Positions 1 to 15,300 of a DNA stretch of 64,000 nucleotides are shown here, one piece after another. A model generated the notes under the pieces. The model was not told where the DNA came from. It saw nothing but the letters and a program-made list of their open reading frames with translations, and did not search any database. The number at the start of each line of letters is the position of its first letter. Position 1 is the stretch's first letter. The translations under genes were made by a program, and so were the position numbers. The DNA is from Cyclina sinensis (Eukaryota; Mollusca; Bivalvia; Venerida; Veneridae). The stretch lies in NCBI GenBank assembly GCA_012932295.1, contig JAAONU010000003.1, positions 25,530,361-25,594,360 of the forward strand. Direction: 5' to 3'.

Positions 1-45
1 CTTTTTTTTTTTCATCGTCAGCCCATCTGTGAGTCAGTCGCTTAA
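1..45. mobile_element. Right end of a TTAA-flanked repeat (copy A)
   Basis: The window opens inside the last 41 bases of the repeat family seen complete at 21140-21569. The shared terminus reads GTGAGTCAGTCGC and is followed directly by TTAA at 42-45. The rest of the copy lies outside the window. Confidence 0.6.
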
Positions 46-353
46 AGACAATGTTAAACAGTGACTGAAGATCAATTTTGTTTTTTTTTTAACTTTTTCT
101 AATATCTTATCTTAATTAAGGCATACATTGCTAAATTCAGATGTTTTTGGATCAAGAAAAAAGCCAGAATGGTTGTAGGACCTTAAGCATATTGCTTTTA
201 GCATTTGATGAATAAGGTAAATTATCTCTATATACCAGTTCTTCTAGTTATTAAAATTTGAGTTATAAGAAACATGTTTTCTTAGCTTATGTCACTTTAT
301 TTTAAGTGGATTTTTTAAAACTAAAAATAGCTTCTTTTTGGTTCTGTTAACAG

Positions 354-3300
354 ATGTCAATGAGGATGTGATAGACTCTGAGGCAGTACAAGAGTTGAAG
401 ACACGCATCAAACATCTGGAGAGAGATATACAAGTAAGTTATTAGTGTACAGACTATAACAGAGATTTCAACCAGGTCATCAGTTTGTAACCAGTTTCTT
501 GTTGTTGCCATTTGATCAGAAGTAGGAAAGATTCTAAACATACACTGTAGCGGTCACTGTCAATAACTGTTTGGCTTCTTTCAAACAAAATGAAACCCCA
601 CGTGACATTGCTTTCTTAATACTTTTTCAGTCAAATTAACAGAAAAAAAAGATCAATGGATAATGTATAAGAGCTGTTGTGAGATTTCCTCTCACAGAGC
701 TCTTCTGTACAAAATCTACATGTTTAGTGTTGTTGTCTGTAGACTGTGCATGCGGTTTGATGAGTATGGCTGGCTGAATTATGATGTGTTCTTCACATAT
801 AGTTTAACATGAGACTTTTGTAGAGATGATCTCGTAAGACTGAAATTTGTTAACAAAAGTTAACATAGAATTATTATCTGGTACACAATGGTACATAAAA
901 TGCCAGTTTTACTATTTGTTGTTTTGGGGAAGAGATTAGAATGTTCTCAAATTATATTTGTTGCTTTGACTTTATATTTGTGTCCATGTATTTGTGGACA
1001 GTCCTCAAAGGGTATATCATTTAACTCTCCGTTTAGAAGCTTCTGGTTTAAATCTCACCATAGATGATTAAGATTCCCTTTGAACCTATGTGGCAGAGTT
1101 TGTATAAGATGCAAGAACATATCTAGAGTTGTTGTACCATCTATTTACTTTGCATGAACACCATGACCATATGTTCTTTTTTCAAATTTTCAATTATTTT
1201 TCATTTCCTAGAGAATGATTCATTAAAAAAAATGAATGCAGTATATCATCTTCTGTCTTTCTGTTTTGTTTATTGACACTAGATAATTATACAGTTCATT
1301 TCATTAAAAAAAAAAAATACTAATGTATTTTACTTATGATGTTTCAGGATTTTGAGAAGTCGAAAACAGAATTACTTCAGATGCAAGAACATGTAGGCAA
1401 TACTGAAGATCCTGAAATCCATGATAATATTCAATTCTATGATGACAATATAAGAGGTTTTAAGGAAGAGTTGCAAACACTGAAAGGTTAGTTATATAAG
1501 CCAGAGGAAGTATAGTTAATTGTTTTACACCATTTTCATGGCTTTGTTAGTTTTGCATTAACACTTGTATTCAGTAGTCACTGTGGTAGTGATGTGTCAA
1601 TGACAGCTGATGTGTCTAAAATGTTATACAGCTTGTGTTTCAAGGTGATGTGTTCTGTTATATTGATACTCTGATAAACTTACAGTGATGTGTTCTGTTG
1701 TATGGACACTGATAGATTTACAAACAGAATATTGTATGATCATTGAATATTTCCACTTTTGATTTGTGACAGTACGGACACAGAATAATATTTTAAGTAC
1801 TATTTTTTTTAAGTTTACCAGTATGTATCGTAACACAAACCTTGGTTTAGATAATCCCAAACATTAACTGAATTCATGTTTCACTTTTCAGATATTAACT
1901 AAACACAGTAAAAGTGTTCATCTTTTTATAAACAGCAATATTAGTTGAAGTTTCATGGATCATCTCTTGAGAAAAAATGCTTCTGTGAAATACTTGCATC
2001 TTACAGCTGCTGTTTTCTTCAATCTATTTTCAGAACAATTGGCTCTTGAAAGCCCAAGAGAGAGAGACAAACTGGATGAAGAAAAACGACTAGCTGAAAG
2101 AATAATAATGGAAGAGAGAGCAAGAGAAGAAAGGAAAAGAAAGATGGAAGAACAGAAAGAAGAAAGGAGAGAAAAGAGAATAAAAGTGATAAATGAACTG
2201 GTACAAACAGAGAAGGATTTTCTGACTTCATTAAATTTGATCATGGAGACATTCCAAGGACCAATAGCTGAAAAGGTATATTAATTTGCAAATACACATT
2301 TTGATTCAACTTCTCATTTGCGGCAAAGGCAGATTACATTCTGCTGCATCAATGTATGTAGAGTGATATAATTCAGTTTTATGGTAAAGTAGCTTTATAC
2401 AAGAAGTCCAGAGGTAAGTGTTTAAGTTCAGTATTGGGACATGAATATAAAATAGCACTTGGTACCATGGATATCATAGCTGAAGTGTTGAATAGATTTA
2501 GCTTTCAGCATAAGCATGTTCAGTAGCTTTCAGCATACTGCATAAGCAGTTTTAATAAAAATTAGCTTTCCTCTTAAGCAGTGTAAAATAAATTTAGCTT
2601 TCAGCTTAAGACAAAAATGTAAATTTGATATACTTATTGGATATGCAGTGATGACTGGAATAGAGCAGGTTCAAATCCTGTCATTGGACTTCTGAGTCTG
2701 ACTTCCACGGTTTAGCCTTTTGGCACAAGTGTGTCTCAGAACTCAAGGAGGCAGTCATTTGAAAGAGACAATAAGTTGTTGTACAAAATAGTTCTAAAGT
2801 CTAATTTGAAATAAGTTTGTATTGACAAAAGATGAGATTGCAAGGTAAGACCAACTGCATAATGGTAACAGTTAAAGTTGATCACATCTTTGATAGAGTA
2901 CTTATATCACCACTTTCAGCATAAGGATGTCGACATAGAACATCTGTTTGGTAACATAGAGGAAGTGGCCGAAGTGTCCCAGAAACTGCTGACTAAACTC
3001 GAAGATGCTACAAATGGCAAGGACTTTACACAACAAGTTATTGGTATGTCCATTGTCTTCTGAACTAAGGCTTTGTTATATCTTTCTGTATTGTTTTTAT
3101 GTTTCCTAGATTCTACATTTACCTGTGTTTTTTGGACTAGTTCAGTCAAGTCATAGGATATCAGTTTTCTGTCTTGTAGATGAATGTTGGAAACTTGTGG
3201 TATAAGAACTTAACAGAATTGAAATCTATTCATTTAACTTAAAAGTGGTTTATTTGTAGGCAGTTTAGTCAAGAACGTGGGCATTAGGACATGCTGTGTT

Positions 3301-6300
3301 CAAATGAATGATCAAAAGAAAATAATACATTTATGAGTTGAACAAATGAGGCTGAAACGAAATCTCTTTGTACCATGAAAATATTCTATTTAAGTACTTG
3401 GAATAATAGATGTGATGCGATGAAATACTTGGTTTTATCATCTGGTAAAATTACCTGGACCATTACAGATTCATAGAATCACATTTTACTGTGTTCATAA
3501 TACATGTTACATTGTGGCAAACTTGGCTAGTCAATCAGCAACTCTCTTATATCTGATGTACTGTGGTATATTTGTTAATTGATTATCAATGCATATTTCA
3601 GGAACATGTTTTGTGTGCTTGGCAGAAGATATGAAGAATGTTTATGCACCATACTGTAGGAATCATGATGATGTCATTACTCTTATTGAAAAGGTACAGG
3701 GTTGTCTCAAAATATCTGATACACTTTTAATCATGCTTATCTTCACATTTGATCACATACATGTACCTGATGTATGTACATTGTGTTTTATATAATTCTA
3801 GCATGTTTTTGAATGACCAATCTTCAGTTTCCTTTAAATTGATAAAAATGATTGAAGATACAATATTCTTGTATATAACATCATTTCCTAGTGGTTGTTT
3901 TTAGTTTAATTAAAGTGTATTTATTTCAAACAGATTGGAAAACAAGTTTTTGAAACTTATGCTAATCCCCACTCAATGACTGCTTCCTGGATTCAAACCA
4001 GTTCTTGCATACCAGTAATCAATGTATTTGAAGATACATCATTACTCTATGTGTTAATGGAGCATTGTAATTCGCTGACTTCAGCATCAACAACAGATAA
4101 CCATGAATTGCGAAAATAGTATCCCTGTTAAAGAAGTGTGTATTATATGTAAGATATGATATAAAAGAATATTTTAACAGTGCAGATTGTGATAAAATAG
4201 CATAGCTGATTAATTTCTATAGTGGTTGTGTAAGAGAAAATATTTGTTGGTGGAGTAGTAATGAGACAGTATATAAGTAAATAAAACTGATACTGATATG
4301 TAAATTATTGTACAGTATAACCAGAATGCAGACATCAAAGACTACTTTGAGAGACTGCTGGACAAGCTGAGAGAGAAACATGTGGTGTTTGATCTTGAGG
4401 CACTGCTGATAAAACCCTGTACAACGAATCCTAAAATATCCACTTCTGTTGAATGAGCTCATAAAGGTAGAATAGTCTTGACTAAAAATATTCATGCAGT
4501 TTGAACATGATCAGGTGCGAAAGAATGAAATTGTGATTTACTGTAAAACATATTTGTTGGGTCCCATATGTACTTTTTGCTAAGAATAAAAAAATGAGAC
4601 ATAAGATTCTATGGGAACAGTGATCAAGTATGTCATTGATTGAAAGAATTGCATTTTGACTTTTGTACATAATTTGTAGCCAGCTTTAATGTAAGTGAAC
4701 TAGCGGCTTAAGTGAACTACACTCATTGACTGCTTCTTGGAGTTCAAACTGATGCACCACACTGAAAGGGGGCATTTCAAAGTCACATTCAAGATTTGAT
4801 GATCCAGTTCAAACCCATGACCTAAGAAGAGTCAGATGTTTTGAACAGCTCTTCCAGAAAATGATTTTAACTTGCTGTGTTTCTGATAAGAAATTTATTT
4901 TTTAACAAAGATTTAACAGTGCCATGCTGATGTATTTAAGATTCTGATTCATGTAGATCTAGATGTGTTTTTTTGTCAAACTTAAAAACGTAAGAATTAC
5001 AAAATTGTGTGTATTATATCTACACACTATATAAAATACTAGATATTTATTTTATTTCACAGACCACAGAAGACGATCATCCAGACAAGAAGGAAGTGAT
5101 GCTTGCCATTAAAGCCATGACTGATGTGGCTACAGCAATCAATGAATACAAACGTAGGAAAGACTTAGGTACGTCATTGATTTCATACGAGTTAAGAAAT
5201 TTTTACACAAAAAAGAGCATAGGAAAATTTGAAGAAGTAGCTGGTTGTTTAAGCTACCAGCCACACTTGGAATCTGAGACATGACACTTGTGTCTAGTGA
5301 GTTGAATCACAGTAACTGTTGGGTTAAGTCTAAACTAGGGATGTCAACGAGTATCCGAGTACTCGGATATCCAGATACTATGTTGGTATCCGGATACAAA
5401 TTTGGTATCCGAATATTCATATACAAAATGAAAAAAAAAACGGTGAAATTTAACTTTGATAAAAAAATTCAAACACTGGCAAAATTAATTTTGCAATTTC
5501 ATAACGCTAAACATAATCACGTGTATTTACCGCCGCCGGCATATCCCTTGATTGGCTTATTGATAAAGCGTCTATCTGTCACACCCCATTTAATGTGTTT
5601 ATTCGTCTTGCAAACTGCTGGGACCTAACGCAACATCCCATTGTGTAATGAAGGTGAGCTGCTGAAGTAAGTTGCTTGGCTGCATAAGAATGTCTATTAA
5701 TTTTGCAGGAAGGCAGGCTGGCGGTCAGGCTTTATCAGTCTATATTGAAGTTGTTTTGCTGGCTTATCTCATTGTAATGAATATTTCTGCTTGTTTTCAG
5801 TGTATAAATACAAGAAGGATACTGATGCCTCTCTTGGTGATAAACTATCCAAACTTAGTCTCCATTCTATCAAAAAGAAATCTTCTAGGATCAAGGAGCG
5901 TTTTTCCATTAACCTGGGTTTTATTGAGCAAACACGAGACCCAGTCTTTGACAAGGAGGAAACGAGATACCGTCACCTGGAAAAAACTGTCCGAGTGTTT
6001 ATGAAAGATGTTCAGTTATATTTGGATGAGATGCAGGTATGTTTTATATATCAACAAATCAGCATTTCTGTTATTATACTGTTAAAATGGGATCAAACAA
6101 AAAGAAACAGAAATAAATTTCATTTGACTAAAAAGTTACTTCATTTCTGTCAGTAACTTACTACAAATGAAAGATTTGTCAACAAAAAGAACATCATGTA
6201 AAAGAATAACATGTATTAAGTCTGCTGCCAATTCTAAAAAACTGCAATTCAATTGACTTTATTTAATTGTAAGCATTTCTCAGCCTTGTTTTGCCTAAAC

Positions 6301-9300
6301 TATTTCAGAAACAGTTGTCAGAATGAAATGAAATTTCTTTGGTAAAATTGCGCTGTAGATTTGCCGCCCTCCTAAAATATTTTATGAACATACCTTTATT
6401 CACTGTGTTAATTTTAGAATGCGGTCAGTGCTCAGGAGAGTATAGCAGCAGACATTGAAGATTTCTATGCAGAGAAAAGGGATGTTACTGAAGTCAAGGA
6501 TTACCAAACATTCCATAATCAAATACACATGACATTTCTTCCAAACTTTGTAAGTTTCTTTCCTGTTGTAAACACTGGTTAGATGACTCTTTCTTAAGTG
6601 ATATTTCTCATATATTTATCAATTTTTTCAAGCAGTAATTTTAACATAAGATCAGTTTTATGGTCAAGAGCATGAACCAGTGACTTTGAGTCAGCCAACT
6701 TCGTGTGAAAGTTCAGGAGCAAAGAGACGTTCATATCAGGACATTTTGGTTGACTTTTTTACATGGTTATTGCCTGTTGATCATAAAATAGAGCAGTTTC
6801 ATTTCCCAGGAACCAGTGGTTTTGTAATTACACTCTTAAACTTTTTCAACATGCACTTTTTTCCAGCAAAACAAGTTAAAACTTCTGTAATTTAGTGCCA
6901 GATGATTGAATTTACATATTTTTTGTCATTCTTTCATCATGTTCACAGCGGAGAGAGGTTGATGATTTGGTTCTGTATCCCTTGAGTCAGATGACACAGA
7001 TGTTTGAGGGGCCGAACAAGGTCATACAAAAACGTTACGACAAACTTCTTGATTATGATAACTTAAAGCGGAAATCACAGAGTGACAAGGTTTGGGGGCA
7101 TCTTTATTTTTTTATTTCGTGGTAAAGGTTATTTTTAACCTTGCTTAATATATTTTTGGTGCCATCAACATGTCTCACATATTGTCTTAAATATATCAAA
7201 ATAACTTGCAAGGACAACACATGTGTTGTACAAGTTTCAAGTATTTGCAAGATAGAAATAAAAAAAAAAAAATGAATCATATTGAATAGAAAGAAGCTTA
7301 CAAAAGTGTGAAAGAGATGTGTACAGAAAATAGAAAGTTTAAGAAAGTGGAGTTGAGCATTTTGCATTGATTTTCTAAATACATTTACTTACCAGGTATT
7401 TGAGAAACCAATGCTGTTAGCAAAGCAGAACTATGAAGCATTGAATGCACAGTTATTGGATGAACTACCACGATTGTATAGACTGGCTTCTCAACTCTTC
7501 TGTAACTGTGTGGGATCATTCGTAAGAGCACAGAGAACATTCACTGACCAAACAGTGCAGGAAATGTATTCACTATTGGGTGTAAGTTTAATGTCCACCA
7601 TATGTACATGTAAGGATTATACACTGGGACCCCATTATAGCGCTCTAGTTGGGGTCCAAGGTTTCAGGCCGCGATATAAACGGGGTTCCGATATATAACG
7701 CGCCTACCGAAATCGTATACTTGACCTGTTGAATTTGCTAGTATTACCCCACCCACCTATTTAAGATGTAACTGTATCATTATCAAGTTAAAACATTCAA
7801 AATAACCAAATTTGTTTGTAAACCACTTAAGATACATTTTGTATAGAGAAAAAATATTATTTGGTAAAATATCACCTGCTTTGTTTAAAAAACAGATAAA
7901 AATCGCATAAGAAAAATGTAAACATAAGCAATTCCCAGGAAAACCGCGGCGTAAGGGTTACGAAAGTAAAACCATGAAAATCGGTAGGTTACAATGTGTA
8001 AGGCTGCACTGTAATAAAGTAAACACTGAAAGACACCTCTCAGATTCTTAGATGCAGTCCTGTAATATCTTCGCGAGATACAACGAACTTTGTGCCGGCC
8101 GATAGAAAACGCAGGGTTTTTAAACAGATTTTCGGCTTGTGTTTGTTACTCAGTTCATCGATGTTTGCGCGTCGAGGTTTTCATAACAGTTTGATACCTG
8201 ACTGAGCATCGATCACAACAAACAAAGAAGCAGATTATCGCCAGACTTTGCATGTTTTTCACACTTTTCCCGCCCTAGAGCGTCCTAATTATGAAGTTAA
8301 TTGTAATTCGCTGACACATTAAACAAGTGTTGTTATGGATACAGCACGTAAGTAAAACCGTAAAAATCGGTAAGTTAAAATGTGTAACGCTGCACTGTAA
8401 TAAAGTAAACACTGAAAGACACCTCTCAGATTCTTAGATGCAGTCCTGTAATATCTTCGCGAGATATAACGAACTTTGTGCCATTCGATAGAAAACGCAA
8501 GGTTTTTGAACAGATTTTCGGCTTGTGCTTTTTTTACTCAGTTCATCGATGTTTGCTTTGTTTGTTTTGGGGTTTAATGCCGATTTCAACATTTGTTATT
8601 TCTCGGCGGTCAGTCCACCTAACCGGTTTTCCTGGATAACTAACCAGTAATTGCCAATTTCTCTACGCAAGTGACTGACTACTATTCCCACATGATCTAC
8701 TCTGAATCAGCGGAGAGAGACAAATGAACATAAGACACAATGTCTGAGAACTATTGTCACAGAGAAATTTTGCCCTGCCCAGGGGTTGAACCAACGACCG
8801 ATGGATTACTAATCCAGTGCTCTACCTATTGAGCTAAGCGGGCGGGCAAATTAATGTTTGCGCGTCAAAGCTTCGAATTTGAGGTTTTCATAACAGTTTG
8901 ATACCTGACTGAGCATCGAAAACAACGAACAAAGAAGCGGATTAACGGCAGACTTTGCATGCTTTTCACACTTTTCCCGCCCTAGAGCGTCCTAATTACG
9001 TAGTTAATTGTACTTCACTGACACTTTAAACTAGCGTTGTTATGGATACAGCACGTAAGATATGCACGTAAAATCATTATGGTCGGTGAAAAATAGATAC
9101 TATTTTTCTTTTTCTTTTTTTTTTGATATTTTATTTGGGAGCCATGACCATTGAGCGTTATACTGAGGTTAGCGTTATAACGGGGCGCGTAGTAACGGGG
9201 TCCGAGTGTATCAAGTTTAGTTATTGTCAGATAAGGTTACAGGTTCCTTTCCCTGTTGATGATGAACTAAATTTTCTTTGAACCAGTCTTTATTCCAGTT

Positions 9301-12300
9301 AGTTTGAAGATCTTTGATTATTGTTTAACCAGACCTTTTCAAAACCAAAAGCCAGTGTTGTCCATTATGAACACTCATTCCAGCCTCTTCCCCTATCATA
9401 AGCCACTTCATTCGCTTTCCTAGTAAAAACTTATACCAGACTGTTTCCAAAGAAAAGGCTTATACAGCCCTATTTGTAAAGTTGTATTAGTCTTTCTCCT
9501 TATAAAATGCCAATCAAGGCTCTTCCAATTAAAAAAGCTATAGATGTCTTGTCTTTTAGCTATGCAATATGTTTTCTTTACCTAAAGTTCTATGATGCTT
9601 AATGGATAAATTAGTCCTGAATACATTCATAAAGGATGGATAAATCAGATCAATGAAATGGACTTAAGTTCTTTTAACTTATGAGTTTAACAGTTTCTAC
9701 ATTCCTTTCAGCTGGGAATGTTAAATGAAGAGAATATTATTGACGAGTTTAACATCAAGCATACCGCTGTAGTCGACAAGCTTGCTTTACTAAGCTTCAT
9801 GCCTAAGACCTTCTCACCTAGAGTAGCTGATGTAAAACAAGACAAGAAGAACAAAAGAATGTCACTGGACCCATCCATGTTGAAATCTGTGAGTAGAAGT
9901 TTTTACAAAGTAGACTACTGGTATAGATCTTGAGTAGGCAGTTAATTCAAAGAGTTAGCCTATGTAAGCAGGTTTTCGAAAGGTTCTAGAGCTGTCAGGT
10001 GCTTGTTAATAAGCTTGCAGCTAACTAAGGTCATGATTGCCTTTGTTGAGAGCACTCAGCAAAAAGGATGAAGAATTAAGAAGTAAAAATGACTATTAGC
10101 AGAAGTGCAGAAAAGAATGATTGTCCTATCAGTAGGGGTGACACTAATAAACAAGACCATTAATTTACATTTTGTAGATCAGTGACCAATGAATACAGAT
10201 TGATATTGTTTTGAAGTGGAATTTATTTTTGTTCAATAGTTCTGGTCATAACATCTGATTTTCCTCTAACCAAGATAAAGTTTATTGTTTATCATTTATT
10301 TACTGTGGATATATTGTCTGTTTTACAGTCAGAAGCTGTTCCTCAGATGGACAGTCAGAGAATATTTGTCACCCAGCAGTATACACCCAACAAGCTTTTC
10401 CGGGTCACAGAAACGCATGTTGCCATGGATTCACTTGATATTTCAGTATATGAAGGAGATGTGGTAGGAGTGATTGTAGAAAAGGATCCAATGGGAAATA
10501 AGGAGAGGTGGTATGTGGATAATGGAGGTAAGGTCATTTCTGTAATATTTTCAGAAGTTATTAAATTTTTCAACACAATTAGTACCATGATTAAAAGTTT
10601 TACTATGAGGCTAAACAAAGTAAATGTGAAAATATTTTCTCTGCATAAGTCATTGTTATGAATTGTTATTGTATAAGAGGTAATTTTATGTAATTTGTGC
10701 CTAGATTCTTTGCCTTGAGTTGGTGATTTACACTTTGAAGATTTTGTTCGTCGATAATTTATGAAATACCTCTTCTATTTTTTGTACTGCAGTTGTAGAC
10801 TGATTGTATAAAGAGTTATTCTAAAATAAATGTCTTACAATTGAAACATAATCAGGTATTGGCAACCAACATGCATTCAAAGAACCACTAAAAATTTACT
10901 CTGAATTTACAGCTAAATAAAACTGTAATTTCATTACTAAAAAATGAGTGTAAAATTTATGTAACAAATTTCAGCTGCCAAAGGGTTTATCCCAAAGAAG
11001 ATCTTGACACCATATGAGACCTCCCCACCACGCCCATTGTCTGTAGGAAGTAATCAACTGTTACAGCCACTACCATCAGGGGCAAATCTGTCTCCAAGGT
11101 CACCAGGGGCAAGTCACTCTACCTCACCTAATGTGTATAATCAAGGTTAGTCTAAAGAAGAGGTTTATTTCTGTGCCACTTTCAGTTAAGACAGGCAAAA
11201 TAGTATTGACATGGTAGTTAACTGTTCACACAAAAGACCTTGGTGCCATCAGCTTTTAGATCAAATGTTTTCTTTCTTCAATACTGCCTGTTTTTCAGTC
11301 AGTACAGCATAGAATAAGTTGCTGATTCAAGGTCAGGTTTCTGTTGAATGCCAGAGTTTGAGTCTGAAGCTTGGATTTGTTTCTCCTATACATATACCTA
11401 TGAATCATGTTTAAGAAATTTGATAAAGCTTTATTCATTTGTTAACCGTTTTGAGACATTATACAGAACCAATGAGTTACAGTTATATTATCTGTAGTTA
11501 GATCATAAACAAAAGTCATTAGTTCTTGCCACTGAGTGGATGTGCAAAACCTACATGTATATCATTTTTAAGGTCAGTGTAATAATTTAGGAGGATTGAG
11601 CCAGTGTTTTTTTTTGGTTATACATGTAGATCTAGGTAACTTAGTTGAGGAATTCTATAAAATTTACTGAAACAAGAAGCTGCAACAAGTGTATTTGGGA
11701 AGATTTTGTTAGTCGTGTTGAGTTACTCAAGTTACTTGGTTATTGAATAAGCAATTACAGCTAATCAGCAATCAAGTCTAAATCTGTGTGTACAAGAAAA
11801 GAAAGAATAAGAACTGTCTTGCACATTTCATTCAGGGTCACAGTCCACAGGAAGTGGTTCTAAGTTACACAGTCTACAGGAAGCAGATGATATGGACTTT
11901 GCCTTGGAAGAGGAAATGATGCCAGAATTAGGCGATGTAAATGATGGGTATATCCATGATAGCCTTGGAGCAGACTCTCCCTCTGTGATTGCCTGGAATA
12001 CAGCTACCACACAAAATGAAGATGACCTAGAAGTAAGTAAAATTTTTCAGTAGGAGTCCTTCAGAATAGAAAATGGCTAGAGATACAGATCTGTATTGTT
12101 ATGAGAAAATGAAGTGACTAGAGATAGGTTTCTGTTTTACTTAGCAGAAGAAGAAGTGATTTAAGATAGGGGTCAGTTTTTAGTCAGCAGAAAAAAGAAG
12201 TGACTAGAGATAGGTTTCTGTTTTACTTAGCAGAAGAAGAAGTGATTTAAGATAGGGGTCAGTTTTTAGTCAGCAGAAAAAAGAAGTGACTAGAGATAGG

Positions 12301-15300
12301 TTTCTGTTTGACTCTTAGGAACAGGAAATGCCTAGAAATACTGATCTGTTACTGATGGGGAAAATAAAGCAGCTGTTACTCTAGGCTCAGAGTCTAAAGA
12401 AACGGCAGAAAAGTAGGTCTGTATCAGACAACAACTAAGTGAGTATTTGCGAAGAATATTTGAGGTGCTACTTAAAATATATCTCCATGTGTACAACTTA
12501 AAACATATCTACAAGTAAACAATAAACTTGTTACTCCCTTTTCAAAGTTCTAGAACTGTTCCTTACAAGGTTGTGTATAAGTACAATACAGACTTTGTTT
12601 CTTTAGCCACTGGTTTTGTCTTGATTTTCAAAACATTCACTTTTCAGTATGTTTATTTTAAGACTGTTACATGGATGAAGTCTTAATTGCATGGGTATTC
12701 ACTCTTGTAGTGGAATACAACGCAAAGGAATGCTATGTTTACACTGACTTGCAAAACAAAAAGCACAAATCATTTTTTGTCAATCTTTTGCCTGGATATC
12801 TATTAGCCTGGGTTATTTTACTTGTTCTTTGAAACAATTATGCATGAATTCTGGAATGTTATGTTGTATTATGTTTCAAGAATTGATTAACCACCGACTG
12901 GTATACAGATAAGATCTCTCACTGATTAAGGGTTGTGTGTTCACATCACTCGGTATTTGAAATCTTTCACTTTTTTTTTCCATAAAAAATTAAGTCCAGA
13001 TCTTTGCAGGACTGATGGCTTACTAAATAGCATTTTACTTTTAGAAAGTTTTGAAAAAAATCTTCACAAGCAGGAAACTAGAATATTTTTTTATTTTATT
13101 TTGCATTTTTATTCATGTAAGCTTTCAAGTCCTAAGAATACATCTCTTTGCTTTCCCTTTTTTTATCACAATGGTCATTTTTTTGTCTTACAAAGCAACC
13201 GAAGTTACCAGCTGTAAGTATACACTGTATTTTAGTTATGTAACTATATAAGATTTAGGATATTTTGTAAACATGTTAATCCTTTACACCATTGTAAGAT
13301 TTCTGTGTTCAACAGAAAGCTTTTCCTTTCCCAGGCTTAGCTTTATTAGTCTGTATTTCTGGGACACAAATTCATATTTTATTGGCATATCTCTTATTGC
13401 CATTAATTTTTAATATGTTTTTTTGTCAAATAGACTCAGTCTTTGACTAAGCCATTGAAAGATTTCTTCTGTCATTAACTACAACTCAGCAAGAACTGCT
13501 AGTAAAGCTTACTCAAATTTGTTGAATGTCGATGTTTCCAGTTAACTTTCCTTAACAAACTTCATCATAAAAAATTAATCTAAGTTTAATTAATCTATCA
13601 GTTCAGTGTAAAACTGTTGAAACTAGAATTGAAACAAGGAGAAGCATTCTCATCACACTTTGTTACAATTATGAAGAGGTAGGGACAAGCTCTGTTTGCT
13701 GTGTATCTACATTAATACCTTGGGCTTGTACAGAATATTATAAAAGCCCTTCACTACCCCATTCTGTCTTTATTAGATATTGTTGGGTGTGTGGGTGGGG
13801 GTGGGGGGGGGGGGCTGGGGAAACGTGAACTTCTTTTAATCAATATTTAAAAGTTTTGGTTTTAAAGTTTTCAGTTGCCCACCCATATATTTATTACAGA
13901 AATGAAATCTTTAAGTAATCCTTCCCATCCAGGTTCCTTTTGTATATTCATAAATCAAATAGGATACTACCTAACATACCAAAACATCCAGGTTCCTTTT
14001 GTATATTCATAAATCAAATAGGGTAATACCTCACATACAGAAACATCCAGGTTCCTTTTGTATATTCATAAATCAAATAGGATGCTACCTAACATACTGA
14101 AATATTCTTGAGGACTCGGCATCATTTAATAAAAAAAACCTTTATATCTACAGTTTAAGACCTCTAGTTGTTTTCCTGATCTGTCTCATTTTCCATCCTT
14201 TCATTCATGAAATATCAATGAAGAGATTATCTAACAGTTCATACATTACAAGCTTCTTTACAACACAGAGATTAAATAAGATAAAGTTCTCTATCTTACA
14301 GTGATTTCTTTTACTCCATCAACCTAGCTTTACTGATTTTTTTAATTTGTATGAATTACCAGACTTACTGAGTAAACTGAAAACATTAAGTGTGGTTTAA
14401 AGGGCAGAAGGTATCCATGTAAGTTTATTTAATTTAAACTTCATTTTAAACAAGGATTGGATGTACGTGTTTTAAATATATGTCAAACTAATGTATATGT
14501 TATAAAAAAAAACAGACTTGTTAATGGAATGAACTAATATGGTATGATACTGTGTAAGGGCAAACAAATGTTTTACTGAAAGCTTTAATTGTAGGCTAGT
14601 GCATGTATTTGTTTGTATTAAATAGACTAGATTGAGCTAGATACTGTATTTCAGAATAAATTCAAGGTTTTTTATTTAAACCTATTTATTTACATTGATT
14701 GGAAAACAATTTTTCTTGCAACTGATTATAATCCCTCTCAATGAATGTTTCCTAGATTCAAACCAGTATTTTCATTGAAAGTGTGCAGTGCGGAAAATGT
14801 CTGGAGATTCTTATCACTGTTGGGGTTCGAACCAAAGAAATCCAGATTAGCAGACCTGCAGTCTAACCCTATAACCACTGCTCCTCTACATGTATACAGA
14901 TTCACCTTGACCTGCAGTTTTGAATAAAGAAAGTAATGGCTTAGTTTCTATATTTTATCAGTGAACACATTGTACAATATGGACAGAGTTAGGATGCATA
15001 GGAATAAAATGATCAGTGGGAAGCACAAGTGATACAGTAATTTTTTGCCTCTACATTCCTAAAATATACAAACATGACAGTTTTGGTCATTTTATGATGT
15101 TATATCATTATAGGGCATTTTAAATAATTAAGTGCCTAATTATGCCCCCTCTTCAACGAAGTGGGGGTATATTGCTTTGCATTTGTCTGTCGGTCGGTCC
15201 GTAGACCAAATGGTTTCCGACCAATAACTAAAGAATGCTAAGGCATAGGAACTTCAAACTTGGTAGGATGATTGTCCATCACCAGTAGATGACCCCTATT

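Larger units (their letters stand above)
7622..9208. mobile_element. Non-autonomous Tc1/mariner (pogo-like) element in a DNMBP intron
   Basis: The left end reads CACTGGGACCCCATTATAGC and the right end, reverse-complemented, reads CACTCGGACCCCGTTACTAC, giving imperfect terminal inverted repeats next to TA on both sides. Further in, both ends carry CCCCGTTATAACGC-like motifs. No transposase frame is visible. Most of the interior is a tandem duplication of a unit of about 386 bp, and the second unit is interrupted by a SINE. The assignment to the pogo group rests on the TA target and the CACTG-type end only. Confidence 0.55.

Noticed and set aside
2019..2244. Antisense Ser/Leu-rich frames opposite the coiled-coil exon
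   Set aside because: Shadow of the E/K/R-rich coding sequence of DNMBP.
5281..5628. 115-codon frame in a DNMBP intron
   Set aside because: It overlaps a hAT-like terminus and has no protein-like pattern.
8775..8853. Genuine tRNA-Thr gene
   Set aside because: It is the head of a SINE with target-site duplication and a SINE tail, and the anticodon stem has a mismatch.
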